Positions 26,020-34,153 of a stretch of 36,101 nucleotides of DNA are shown here, one piece after another. The notes beneath the pieces are model-generated. The model was not told where the DNA came from, made no database searches, and worked only from the letters and a program-made list of their open reading frames with translations. The stretch spans positions 1-36,101 of the forward strand of contig NZ_DFQS01000025.1 in NCBI RefSeq assembly GCF_002377905.1, read 5' to 3'. Within the stretch, counting starts at the first letter, position 1. Every line of letters starts with the position of its first letter. A program made the position numbers and the translations under genes. This DNA is from Psychrobacter sp. UBA3483. GTDB lineage: Bacteria > Pseudomonadota > Gammaproteobacteria > Pseudomonadales > Moraxellaceae.

Positions 26020-26050
26020 CTGCCAAGCGTACTTTATAGAAGCTTGGCAG
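26020..26050. repeat. 9-bp stem-loop between amaB and the NhaC gene
   Basis: CTGCCAAGC (26020-26028) pairs perfectly with GCTTGGCAG (26042-26050) around a 13-nt loop. No T-tract follows on the plus strand, so a classical terminator is unlikely. It may be an mRNA-stabilising or attenuating element, or an operator within the locus. Confidence 0.55.
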
Positions 26051-26121
26051 GCTAAAAATGATAAGCAATCAAGGATTGGTTGCCACTCCCATCGACGACT
26101 ACTAAGGAAGGTAGAACTATT

Positions 26122-27582
26122 ATGATCGATGATAAAACGTATAAACCCGATATAGACGGTTATGACCCATCGTCTAGCTTTTTACTTGATATCGCGCCGC
26201 TTGTATTGACTGCCATCATTCTGATGATACAGTTTTTCGTCTTCAAAGATTTCACCCCTCACATACCTTTAGCCTGCGGTATTTTAATCACCGGTTTATT
26301 TATGAAACTGCGTGGCCGTAGTTGGCAAGGTATGGAAGAGCGGTTTTTAAAGGTTATTAAAATCGGCTTGCCAGCGATGATTATCCTGATGGGCGTCGGT
26401 ATGCTCATCGGCTCATGGATTATCGCCGGAACCGTGCCGACCATTCTGTACTACGGCTTTAGTATTTTCTCGCCTTCCTCGTTTTTATTTTCCGTCTGTC
26501 TTATTTGCGCCATTATTTCTGTCGCTACGGGTACCTCGTGGGGCACGGTTGGTACGGTAGGTCTTGCGATGATGGGAATTGGCATGGGACTGGGTCTTCC
26601 CGCGCATCTAACAGGTGGGGCTATCGTCTCCGGTGCTTTTTTTGGCGACAAAATGTCACCGCTATCAGATACCACTAACTTAACCCCAGCCGCGGCGGGT
26701 GTAGACCTTTGGGATCATATCAAAGGTATGCTGCCGACGACCGTGCCCGCCATGATTACGGCGTTGGCGCTCTATGCTTGGATTGGTATGGGTTATGGTG
26801 ACGATAGCATCGATTTGTCTTCTATTCGTGCATTGCAGGATAACTTAGCGGCCAATTACAATTTAAGTATCATCACCTTATTGCCAGCGTTAGTGGTGAT
26901 TGTCGCCGCTGTGATGAAAATGCCAGCGATACCGACCGTATTAAGCGGGGTGCTGGTAGGCTCAGTGATTGCCGTCTTTATGCAAGGCGTGGGCGTGAGT
27001 GATGTTTTTAATGTTTTACAAAATGGCTTTGTCAGTGAGACGGGTTTTGAAGTGGTAGATCAATTGTTGTCAAAGGGCGGCGTCATGTCGATGACATGGG
27101 TCATTACCTTGACCATTTTTGCCCTTGCTTTTATCGGTTCACTTGAGCACTACGGCACGCTCAAAGCCATTATGGCCAAAATAGATAAAGCGGTGAAGTC
27201 GCGTATCGGTCTGATTCTTACCACCTACGCCAGTGTTCTTGGGGTTGGGACGTTAATCGGTGATGTGTATACGACATTGGTATTGCCAGGACGTTTATTA
27301 CAAGACAAATATAAAGACATGGGCTATAAGCGCACAACCTTGACGCGTTCTATTGAAGACACTGGTACGCTTTTGTCACCCCTTATCCCGTGGAATATGG
27401 GCGGTAGCTTTGTGGCAGCGACACTTGGGATAGCAACATTGACTTATGCACCTTTTGCTTTTGCGTGTTGGTTATCGCCTTTATTTGGACTGTTATGGGC
27501 GTTCCTTGATAAATTTATACCGCGCGAAGAGCCTGAAGTAAAAAAGGTCGACGTTGCTTTTTCTGTCAATGAAGCGCGCTAA
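26122..27582 (+). CDS. NhaC-superfamily transporter, candidate lysine/pipecolate permease
   Basis: A 486-residue protein with about 11-12 membrane helices in the Na+/H+ antiporter NhaC superfamily. Conserved pieces include SVATGTSWGTVGTVGLAMMG, SGAFFGDKMSPLSDTTNLTPAAAG and ENTGTLLSPLIPWN-like EDTGTLLSPLIPWN near the end. NhaC relatives (LysW) have been predicted as lysine transporters from their control by lysine riboswitches in other gammaproteobacteria. Here the gene lies between amaB and amaA, 14 bp before the latter, so an amino-acid uptake role (lysine or pipecolate, driven by Na+ or H+) is more likely than pH homeostasis. AAGGAAGG at 26104-26111 fixes the ATG at 26122. Confidence 0.88.
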   Translation: MIDDKTYKPDIDGYDPSSSFLLDIAPLVLTAIILMIQFFVFKDFTPHIPLACGILITGLFMKLRGRSWQGMEERFLKVIKIGLPAMIILMGVGMLIGSWIIAGTVPTILYYGFSIFSPSSFLFSVCLICAIISVATGTSWGTVGTVGLAMMGIGMGLGLPAHLTGGAIVSGAFFGDKMSPLSDTTNLTPAAAGVDLWDHIKGMLPTTVPAMITALALYAWIGMGYGDDSIDLSSIRALQDNLAANYNLSIITLLPALVVIVAAVMKMPAIPTVLSGVLVGSVIAVFMQGVGVSDVFNVLQNGFVSETGFEVVDQLLSKGGVMSMTWVITLTIFALAFIGSLEHYGTLKAIMAKIDKAVKSRIGLILTTYASVLGVGTLIGDVYTTLVLPGRLLQDKYKDMGYKRTTLTRSIEDTGTLLSPLIPWNMGGSFVAATLGIATLTYAPFAFACWLSPLFGLLWAFLDKFIPREEPEVKKVDVAFSVNEAR

Positions 27583-27596
27583 TAAAGGAAGATGAT

Positions 27597-28883
27597 ATGT
27601 TGCAAGAGCAGTGTTTATGGAATATAACCGCGCCTAATATTGATGCTTATAGCCAAATGAGTAGCGATACCCAAGCGGCGGTGTGCATCATTGGCGGTGG
27701 ATATACTGGATTGTCAGCGGCGATTCATCTGGCTGAAAAAGGCGTCAAGGTTGTCTTACTTGAAAGCCAAACCATCGGTAGTGGCGGCTCGGGAAAAAGC
27801 GTTGGGCTCGTGAACGCCGGCACTTGGGCGCGCCCTGATGACTTGAATATCAGTCTAGGTGAAGTGGCCGGTGAGCGTTTGACCCAAGCGCTTGGACAAG
27901 CACCAAGTTTGGTATTCGATTTAATCAAACGATATGATATCGACGCGCAAGCCACTCAAGCGGGCAACCTTCACATGGCGCATAATGCCAAAGGTGAAAT
28001 CGATGTCGATATCAGATACGAGCAACTGCGCCGCCGCGGTGCCAATGTTGAGGTATTGACTGGCAGCAAATGCCATGAATACTGCGGTACCACCAGTATC
28101 AATAAAGCCTTATTAGACCACCGCGCAGGTACCATCAATCCGCTGGCGTATGTTAGAGGCCTTGCCAAAGTGGCCACCAATCTTGGTGTGACGATCTATG
28201 AGCATTCTGGCGTTGAAGCACTAGAAAAAGTAGATGGTCATTGGTATGCAAGAACCGCCAAAGCGCGCGTCAAGTCTGAGCGTGTCATCATCGCTACCAA
28301 CGCCTATAGCGAAGGCGAATGGACAGAAATTGCCAAAACTTTTTATCTGGTTTATTACTATCAAATCGCCTCAGAACCGCTGAGCGGCGAGGCGGCAGAG
28401 CGCATTTTGCCTTATAAAACAGGGGCATGGGATACCCGCTTGGCATTATCGAGTTTCCGCCGTGACGATGACAATCGCCTATTATTGGGCACGGTTGGTG
28501 GGACGCAGATGAAACCAAAATCCTTTTATCAAGCGTGGGCCAATGCGGTGCAAAAGAGCTATTATCCAGATCTGCCTGCTTTTAATTGGCAATATGAGTG
28601 GTGCGGTAGCTTTGGCTTTACCCAAGATCATATCTTTCGCGTGATGGAGCCCGATGAAGGTTTGCTGACCGCGACCGCCTATAATGGTCGCGGCATCACT
28701 ACCGGTACGCTCATGGGTAAATGCTTTGCCGAGTATATATTGACTGGTAATAGAGACAGTATTCCCATTCCCTTTAAGACGTTAGAAGAAGCGAAAATCC
28801 CTTTTGCAGGCATTAAATCTGGCTTTACGGAATTGGGACTGACTTTATACCACGCTGGTCAATGCCTTAAAATTATCAGATAG
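27597..28883 (+). CDS. amaA: FAD-dependent L-pipecolate oxidase (AmaA-like)
   Basis: A 428-residue DAO-fold flavoenzyme. The FAD-binding motif VCIIGGGYTGLSAAIHLAEKG is near residues 29-49, and GSGGSGKSVGLVNAG follows where flavin contacts are expected. The C-terminal AYNGRGITTGTLMGKCFAEYI is typical of the GbuB/PuuB/AmaA branch. AmaA of P. putida oxidises L-pipecolate to piperideine-6-carboxylate, which opens to the substrate of AmaB. Its length equals that expected for AmaA. It starts 14 bp after the transporter stop with AAAGGAAG before the ATG, so the two are surely co-transcribed. An oxidase for a related cyclic or polyamine substrate cannot be excluded by sequence alone. Confidence 0.85.
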   Translation: MLQEQCLWNITAPNIDAYSQMSSDTQAAVCIIGGGYTGLSAAIHLAEKGVKVVLLESQTIGSGGSGKSVGLVNAGTWARPDDLNISLGEVAGERLTQALGQAPSLVFDLIKRYDIDAQATQAGNLHMAHNAKGEIDVDIRYEQLRRRGANVEVLTGSKCHEYCGTTSINKALLDHRAGTINPLAYVRGLAKVATNLGVTIYEHSGVEALEKVDGHWYARTAKARVKSERVIIATNAYSEGEWTEIAKTFYLVYYYQIASEPLSGEAAERILPYKTGAWDTRLALSSFRRDDDNRLLLGTVGGTQMKPKSFYQAWANAVQKSYYPDLPAFNWQYEWCGSFGFTQDHIFRVMEPDEGLLTATAYNGRGITTGTLMGKCFAEYILTGNRDSIPIPFKTLEEAKIPFAGIKSGFTELGLTLYHAGQCLKIIR

Positions 28884-29151
28884 CATGTTTATTTACATAG
28901 TGTGGTTATTTACTTAGTTAAAATTTGCCCAAATACTTATAAATATCATAGCCAATATGGCCGTTGTTATAAGTCATACATTTAAGCTTATCGCTGAGAT
29001 TATTTATTGATGAGAGGTTAAAAAACTTGCCCCAAACAACATTATAAACCGTGATAAAAGCTTTAATAAATGGCGGGTTGATTGTTAGGTTTTTTAGTGT
29101 CACATTTAGGGATTGTTAATAATAAAATTACAGGGCGGTTTAAGGATTATT

Positions 29152-30180
29152 ATGCGAATTTTAGATATGCAGATGGTAAAAGAACAGCTGACCATGTCGA
29201 TGGCAATTGAGGCAATTGAGACGTTACTCAAAATGCAAGGCGAGCATCCGACGTGGGTCAAAACGCCTGAACGCTTGGTCATACCAACTTTTGATGAAAG
29301 CAGTACAAAAAGCTCTGGCAGCCATTTATCCATGCCGGCAGTGGTATTTGACGGTACTAATGAATATGCAGTCGTCAAGCTGGTCACTATCTGCCCAGAC
29401 AATCCTAAGCGTGATAAACCAACCACCATGGCCAATGTCACGGTCTCTGACAATGAAACAGGAGAGATGTTGGCCTTTTTGGATGGGGTCTATATCACCC
29501 AAGTACGCACTGCGGCACTGTCCGGTATCGCAACTAAATATTTAGCCAACACCGATAGTCAGGTGGCAGCAGTGGTCGGTACAGGCGGCATGGCGTATGA
29601 GCAGCTTAATGCCATCCTGACGGTACGTCCAAATATCAAGCAGGTAAACCTTTGGAATAGAACCGCGCAAACGGCGCATCAGTTTCAAGGTAAATTTAAA
29701 CAAGACTACCCACAATGGGAGGTTGATTTTATGGTTTGCGATGATATTGACGCGGCTATTCAAGACGCTGATATTATTAATTTGGCAACGCGCGCGACGT
29801 CAGGTTTGTTCGAAGCGGCGCAGATAAAAGCCGACGCTCATATCAATGCCGTTGGTGCCTATCAAGCATCGATGAAGGAAGTCAGTAACTCGGTGATAGA
29901 GGCCAGCACGTCTGTCATTATCGATGATGCCGAGGGCGGCTTGCATGAAGCAGGTGATTTGATCCAAGCTCATGAAGACGCTGACAGTAATTGGACATGG
30001 GATAAGCTGACGGGGACGTTAAGTGATTTGGTCAATGAAAAAGTGCAAATTGACCTAAATGCCGATAAAGGTATCACGCTGTTTAAGTCGGTTGGCGCGG
30101 CAAGCTTCGATGCCGCCGTCGCTTTAAAGGTTGCTCAAAAAGCCAAAAAAGACGATTTGGGCCAGTTTGTTGCGTTATAA
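29152..30180 (+). CDS. Ornithine-cyclodeaminase/mu-crystallin-family imine reductase, probable piperideine-2-carboxylate reductase
   Basis: A 342-residue protein of the ornithine cyclodeaminase/mu-crystallin family. The Rossmann motif VVGTGGMAYEQL is at residues 141-152. ITQVRTAALSGIATKYLA (115-132) and KLVTICPDNPKRDKPTTMA (77-95) are conserved family blocks. Members include ornithine cyclodeaminase, alanine dehydrogenase and the Δ1-piperideine-2-carboxylate/pyrroline-2-carboxylate reductases. Context favours NAD(P)H reduction of piperideine-2-carboxylate to L-pipecolate, feeding AmaA. The ATG at 29152 has AAGGA at 29142-29146; an upstream TTG frame to 29113 is rejected. A 268-bp spacer separates it from amaA, so a separate promoter is possible. 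Confidence 0.82.
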   Translation: MRILDMQMVKEQLTMSMAIEAIETLLKMQGEHPTWVKTPERLVIPTFDESSTKSSGSHLSMPAVVFDGTNEYAVVKLVTICPDNPKRDKPTTMANVTVSDNETGEMLAFLDGVYITQVRTAALSGIATKYLANTDSQVAAVVGTGGMAYEQLNAILTVRPNIKQVNLWNRTAQTAHQFQGKFKQDYPQWEVDFMVCDDIDAAIQDADIINLATRATSGLFEAAQIKADAHINAVGAYQASMKEVSNSVIEASTSVIIDDAEGGLHEAGDLIQAHEDADSNWTWDKLTGTLSDLVNEKVQIDLNADKGITLFKSVGAASFDAAVALKVAQKAKKDDLGQFVAL

Positions 30181-30205
30181 AAGCTGGCTGCTATTAAGGT
30201 AACAG

Positions 30206-30235
30206 TTTTTAAGACAACGATTTTTAAGACAACGA
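30206..30235. repeat. Two tandem copies of a 15-bp unit before the DadA-like gene
   Basis: TTTTTAAGACAACGA occurs perfectly at 30206-30220 and 30221-30235, in the 91-bp spacer before the dehydrogenase. It may be a duplicated regulator half-site or replication slippage. Confidence 0.7.
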
Positions 30236-30271
30236 TTTTATTTTGGTCTAACGATCTCGAAGAGTATTGAT

Positions 30272-31525
30272 ATGCGCTATGACGTGATTGTAGTTGGGGC
30301 AGGCATCGTAGGAACTTCTATCGCGTGGCATCTGCAAAAAAACAACGCGCAGGTACTCTTACTTGATAAAAAGCCCCCAGGAGAAGAAACCTCCTATGGC
30401 AATGCGGGCATTATCACCAGAGAAGCGGTCAACACCAAACCTTTTCCGCGAAGTGCTAAAGAGATTTTTAGCGTATTGCCCAATAACCGTACCGATATTC
30501 GCTACCGCTGGTCAGCGTTATATGGTTTTCAGCGCCCTTTATTTCAGTACTGGCAGCATTCCAGCCCAAAAAATATCGAAGTCATCGATAAAGAATGGGC
30601 GACGCTGATTGAGCATTGTACCAATGAGCACGAGCCGATGATTAAAGCGGCTGGCGCAGATGCCCTGGTCAGTAAAATAGGCTGGATTGAGCTTCATCGT
30701 AACCCTATGCATTTTGATAAAGCCATTACCAAAGCCGTAAAGGCCGCGGAGCAAGGCGTAGAATATCAGGTGCTATCACTAATAGCGCTGCAAGCGCTGG
30801 AGCCTAATCTGAATGTTACCGATTATATTGGCGGTATCCACTGGAAAAACTCGTGGCAAATAAAAAATCCCAGCGGTCTGGTAAAAGCCTATGCAAAAAG
30901 TTTTGCAGCGATGGCGGGCGAGGTCAAGCAAGTAAGTGTGACAGCTATTATGCAAACGGCAGAAGGCTGGCAAGTTGTATGCGGCGATGATACCTATGTC
31001 TGTCAGCATGTCGTCATTGCAGCTGGGCCTTGGTCAGCTGGGCTTATCAAGCCGCTGGGTTATCATATACCGATGTTTCCTATGCGTGGCTACCATCAGC
31101 ATTTTAAGGTCACGCCCAAAAACGCCCTTTCACACAGCTTGTTCGATGTCGATAAAGGGTTTGTGATGGGTGCAATGGAGCAAGGTATCAGAATTACCAC
31201 GGGTGCTGAAATGGCAAGATTAGAAGCCCCGAAGAATTTTGCCCAACTAGAAGCGGTGCTGACTCATGCAAGAAAACTTGTGCCACTTGAAGATGCCGTG
31301 GAATCTGAAGCATGGTGCGGGACAAGGCCTTGTATGCCAGATATGAAGCCAGTGATTGGTCCTGCATCAAAACATGATAACTTGTGGTTTGCGTTTGGTC
31401 ACGCCCATCAGGGGCTGACATTGGGGCCTGTCACAGGACGTCTTATCGAAGAGATGATCCATAATAAGCCGTTATTTATCGATGCTAAGCCCTTTAGTAG
31501 CCATCGTTTTACTGCTAGTTTTTAA
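30272..31525 (+). CDS. DadA-like FAD-dependent D-amino-acid dehydrogenase, probable D-lysine dehydrogenase
   Basis: A 417-residue flavoprotein of the DadA/DAO family. The N-terminal VIVVGAGIVGTSIAWHLQK (residues 5-23) binds the FAD ADP moiety. KPPGEETSYGNAGIITREAV is the second family motif (GNAG as in DadA). The C-terminal GHAHQGLTLGPVTGRLIEEM is also typical. DadA enzymes deaminate D-amino acids to 2-oxo acids, passing electrons to the respiratory chain. Beside an imine reductase and AmaA, the simplest substrate is D-lysine: its 2-oxo product cyclises spontaneously to piperideine-2-carboxylate. It is the last gene of the block. D-hydroxyproline or another D-amino acid is the main alternative. 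Confidence 0.83.
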   Translation: MRYDVIVVGAGIVGTSIAWHLQKNNAQVLLLDKKPPGEETSYGNAGIITREAVNTKPFPRSAKEIFSVLPNNRTDIRYRWSALYGFQRPLFQYWQHSSPKNIEVIDKEWATLIEHCTNEHEPMIKAAGADALVSKIGWIELHRNPMHFDKAITKAVKAAEQGVEYQVLSLIALQALEPNLNVTDYIGGIHWKNSWQIKNPSGLVKAYAKSFAAMAGEVKQVSVTAIMQTAEGWQVVCGDDTYVCQHVVIAAGPWSAGLIKPLGYHIPMFPMRGYHQHFKVTPKNALSHSLFDVDKGFVMGAMEQGIRITTGAEMARLEAPKNFAQLEAVLTHARKLVPLEDAVESEAWCGTRPCMPDMKPVIGPASKHDNLWFAFGHAHQGLTLGPVTGRLIEEMIHNKPLFIDAKPFSSHRFTASF

Positions 31526-31892
31526 CCGTTTTCCAAAGCGACTTCCTCCCTTTCCTGAGTCTCCTATCTTTCTTTTTTGCATCATGCTTTTTATTTTCAT
31601 TCCTACTGATTAATAAGCAAGATACGGTGCTTTCTCGTAGCGCTTATGGCGTGCCGTTAATATCATTGCTAGTCATTCAAATACTTTTACCTAGTTCACA
31701 GGTGAGGTTTTTTTTTGAAAAACCAAAACGCCTCACGCAAAAAATAATATCGCCCCATGAAATGCACACCCTAATGGGGTATCATAGCTATCCTAAAATT
31801 AAATGAATCGCTCAAAGCAGCATTGATAAAGCAGCATATCAATTCTCTTAACCACACATTTATACCAGACCATTGATATAAGGCGTATTGCC
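31526..31892. other. Intergenic region with two inverted repeats
   Basis: 367 bases without a gene. The first 170 are pyrimidine-rich and featureless. At 31702-31707 GTGAGG pairs with CCTCAC at 31731-31736, and an inner GGTTTTT/AAAAACC pairing overlaps it; this may terminate the catabolic transcript although the T-run is internal. CCCCAT (31753-31758) and ATGGGG (31774-31779) form a second dyad just upstream of the NADAR gene, with a -10-like TATCAT after it. Confidence 0.45.
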
Positions 31893-32627
31893 ATGCAACA
31901 AAGACAGAATCCTATCGAACAAACGCCAAGCGCGGTAGAGCATCAACCGGTATTTATGCCTAGAGTCAATAGTGACAATTTGGTCAAAACGGACATGGTG
32001 AGGTTTGAGCGCCATGTGGGGTTTGCCAGTAGACAAAAGAAAAAATCCATCAATGATATGCATCAAGTGATTCGCAAAAAATATGGCTTTAGCCATGTCT
32101 TAGAGCTGTCTAGCAAATCTGGCAATAAATTGAGTTTTCCGCTTAGTCCATTAAGCTTAAAAATTACCAATGAGCATGACGGTCAAGCCTATAGTGTCGA
32201 AAATGCTTTGCAAGCCAGTAAAGTATTCGAACACGGTGGGCCGTATCCTGACTTATTGACCGTCGCACCAAGACAGGCCAAAAAAGACGAGCGTTTAACA
32301 ACCTCTGGTGAGCTGATTGGCTATGATTATTTTGGCATGGAGTGGAGCCTTGAGCCATTGACTGCGTTTTATGATTGGCTGTATGTCAATGCGCTCAAGC
32401 AAAATCCTCAGCTGCATGAAGAGGTTATGCAGTATCAAGCCTTTACTGATCGTGAGTTTAATCCCAAAAAATCTATCCATTGTGCGGCCTATTCACTAGC
32501 GATGTTTGTCGCGCTCAATAAACGTGGTTTGCTTGATGGCGTCGAAGACCCGATTGTGTTTTATGATTTATACCATGACTTTAAAGTCAGTAATACGGCT
32601 AAACTTCTGGAAAATGGTTTGCTGTGA
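31893..32627 (+). CDS. DarT1-associated-type NADAR protein, putative ADP-ribosyl-guanosine glycohydrolase
   Basis: A 244-residue protein matching my memory of the NADAR family found as antitoxin to DarT1. Characteristic blocks are FASRQKKKSINDMHQ, LELSSKSGNKLSFPLSPLSLKI, SVENALQASKVFEHGGPYPD, AKKDERLTTSGELIGYDYFGMEWSLEP, YDWLYVNAL and FNPKKSIHCAAYSLAMFVALNKRGLLD. NADAR enzymes remove ADP-ribose from guanine in DNA or RNA, reversing DarT1 toxins. No DarT toxin gene lies on either side: the neighbours are the DadA-like gene and ddh. It thus seems to be an orphan, perhaps guarding against foreign toxins or repairing nucleic acid. The start has no clear Shine-Dalgarno. Confidence 0.75.
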   Translation: MQQRQNPIEQTPSAVEHQPVFMPRVNSDNLVKTDMVRFERHVGFASRQKKKSINDMHQVIRKKYGFSHVLELSSKSGNKLSFPLSPLSLKITNEHDGQAYSVENALQASKVFEHGGPYPDLLTVAPRQAKKDERLTTSGELIGYDYFGMEWSLEPLTAFYDWLYVNALKQNPQLHEEVMQYQAFTDREFNPKKSIHCAAYSLAMFVALNKRGLLDGVEDPIVFYDLYHDFKVSNTAKLLENGLL

Positions 32628-32674
32628 TTGGTGTTTTTAATTAAGTTATTGAGCATAAAGAAAGTTAAGCATAA

Positions 32675-32709
32675 AAAAAGCACCGAGCTTGCATGGCTTG
32701 GTGCTTTTT
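32675..32709. terminator. Bidirectional terminator between the NADAR gene and ddh
   Basis: AAAAAGCACCGAGC (32675-32688) pairs with GCTTGGTGCTTTTT (32696-32709) with a single wobble, giving A-runs and T-runs on both sides. It serves both convergent genes. Confidence 0.9.
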
Positions 32710-32752
32710 GTTTTTAGCGTGGAGATTTTTATTTCTAATTCATAGCCAGTAC

Positions 32753-33748
32753 TTACAGCAACTCTTTACGCAGCTGGGCAGGCGTTTTAGGCGATAACAA
32801 GCTAGGTGCGACATCGAGGACGGTTTTTGCGCCACTCTCTCCTGCTTGATTCATTTTATAAGCAGCGCGGGCATAAGCCACGAGCACGCTGGCGGTAAAT
32901 TCAGGGTTGCTGCCAAGCTTTAACGAAAACTCTAATACTTGGTTGTTTTGCGCATTATCCATACCGCTTACGCCACTGCGAATAACGAATCCGCCATGCG
33001 GCATTTTTTGATGGTCACGCTCAAACGTCTGCTCGTCAATAAAGTGCACTGTGGTATCGTAGTCGGCAAAGTAATCCGGCATGGTGACGATGGTATCACG
33101 TACGCTATCGCTATCGGCGCCATCGGCGAGCACAATATAGCATTCACGGGTATGTTTCTCGCGAGTACTCAGGGTTGGCTGCTCACCATTGCGTACTTTT
33201 TCCATCGCAGATTCTGAAGGAATGGTATATTGTACGCCAGATTTGACGCCATCCACGCGGCGTACCGCATCTGAATGTCCTTGGCTTAAGCCTTTGCCCC
33301 AAAAGGTGTAGGTTTCGCCAACGGGTAAAATGGCTTCGCCGTATAAGCGGTTGATAGAAAATAAACCGGGATCCCAACCGACCGATAGCATGGCGACTTT
33401 ATTGGCTTTTTTGGCAGGCGTATCAAGCGCGGCAAAGTACTCAGGAATTTTGGCGTGAGTATCAAAACTGTCGACGATATTAAACAAACCAGCAAGCGCT
33501 GGACCTTGCTCAGGCAAATCAGACTTAGAGCCGCCACACAATATCAGCACGTCTATATCGTTTTTATATTGGGTAATATCGTCCATCGCGTAAACGGGCA
33601 CGCTGTCGTCAATCAGAGTGACGGAGGCAGGATCGCGGCGGCTGAATACACAGACTAGATGCATGTCTGGGCTTTGCTTAATGGCGGCTTGCGCACCGCG
33701 GCCAAGGTTACCGTAACCAGCGATGGCGACTCTAATTATTGATGTCAT
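32753..33748 (-). CDS. ddh: meso-Diaminopimelate D-dehydrogenase
   Basis: A 331-residue NADPH-dependent enzyme that makes meso-diaminopimelate in one step from tetrahydrodipicolinate and ammonia, bypassing the succinylase route of lysine biosynthesis. The N-terminal IRVAIAGYGNLGRGAQ (residues 5-20) is the NADP-binding motif of this family. LSVGWDPGLFSINRLYGEAILP, FWGKGLSQGHSDAVRRVDGV, and GMDNAQNNQVLEFSLKLGSNPEFTAS are landmarks shared with Corynebacterium Ddh. It acts on the D-centre of meso-DAP, and relatives can be coaxed to act on D-amino acids. The gene is on the strand opposite to the lysine-degradation block and ends at a shared terminator. Confidence 0.93.
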   Translation of the reverse strand: MTSIIRVAIAGYGNLGRGAQAAIKQSPDMHLVCVFSRRDPASVTLIDDSVPVYAMDDITQYKNDIDVLILCGGSKSDLPEQGPALAGLFNIVDSFDTHAKIPEYFAALDTPAKKANKVAMLSVGWDPGLFSINRLYGEAILPVGETYTFWGKGLSQGHSDAVRRVDGVKSGVQYTIPSESAMEKVRNGEQPTLSTREKHTRECYIVLADGADSDSVRDTIVTMPDYFADYDTTVHFIDEQTFERDHQKMPHGGFVIRSGVSGMDNAQNNQVLEFSLKLGSNPEFTASVLVAYARAAYKMNQAGESGAKTVLDVAPSLLSPKTPAQLRKELL

Positions 33749-34153
33749 TATGATTAGCCTTACGTTGATGAAGCGGACAGTCCATTACTGCTAAAGTGAT
33801 ACGTAACAAGTAGAAATGCTATGTAATTCATATCTATTGTGAAGTAAAGTATGCGCAGTAATCTGCCCTGTAATGAATAACTGATTGATAGAAATGGTAT
33901 CTATTTTAGAGGATTATGTTTACAAGTGATAGGGCGCTGTCATACTAAATTTCAGATGAGGTTAAGTATGTACTTTACATAATATGACTGCCTCAATGAG
34001 TCGCCAAGTTGTTTTCAGTAATGATAAATAGGTTTGGGTTCATCTCTCTTAAAATAGATACTGAATTTCCTATATAATGTCAGCCATCTCGTTATTGATC
34101 ATTCATTCAATTCAGTCTTTTTCTTAGCACAAAAAGCTTTTTATTAGGTGAAA
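33749..34153. other. Divergent intergenic region between ddh and rluF
   Basis: About 400 AT-rich bases carrying promoters for both genes. A perfect -10 hexamer TATAAT lies at 34073-34078, with a weak -35 (TTAAAA, 34049-34054) 18 bp upstream, likely driving rluF. No gene or RNA was recognised in the rest, and the ddh promoter could not be placed. Confidence 0.5.

Noticed and set aside
25971..26121. Lysine riboswitch before the NhaC-type gene
   Set aside because: The spacer is only about 150 bp and shows just one simple stem-loop, not the multi-helix lysine aptamer.
28918..29103. Minus-strand open frame of 61 codons between amaA and the reductase gene
   Set aside because: AT-rich, antisense to the operon, no ribosome site and no recognised family. 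A decayed fragment cannot be excluded.
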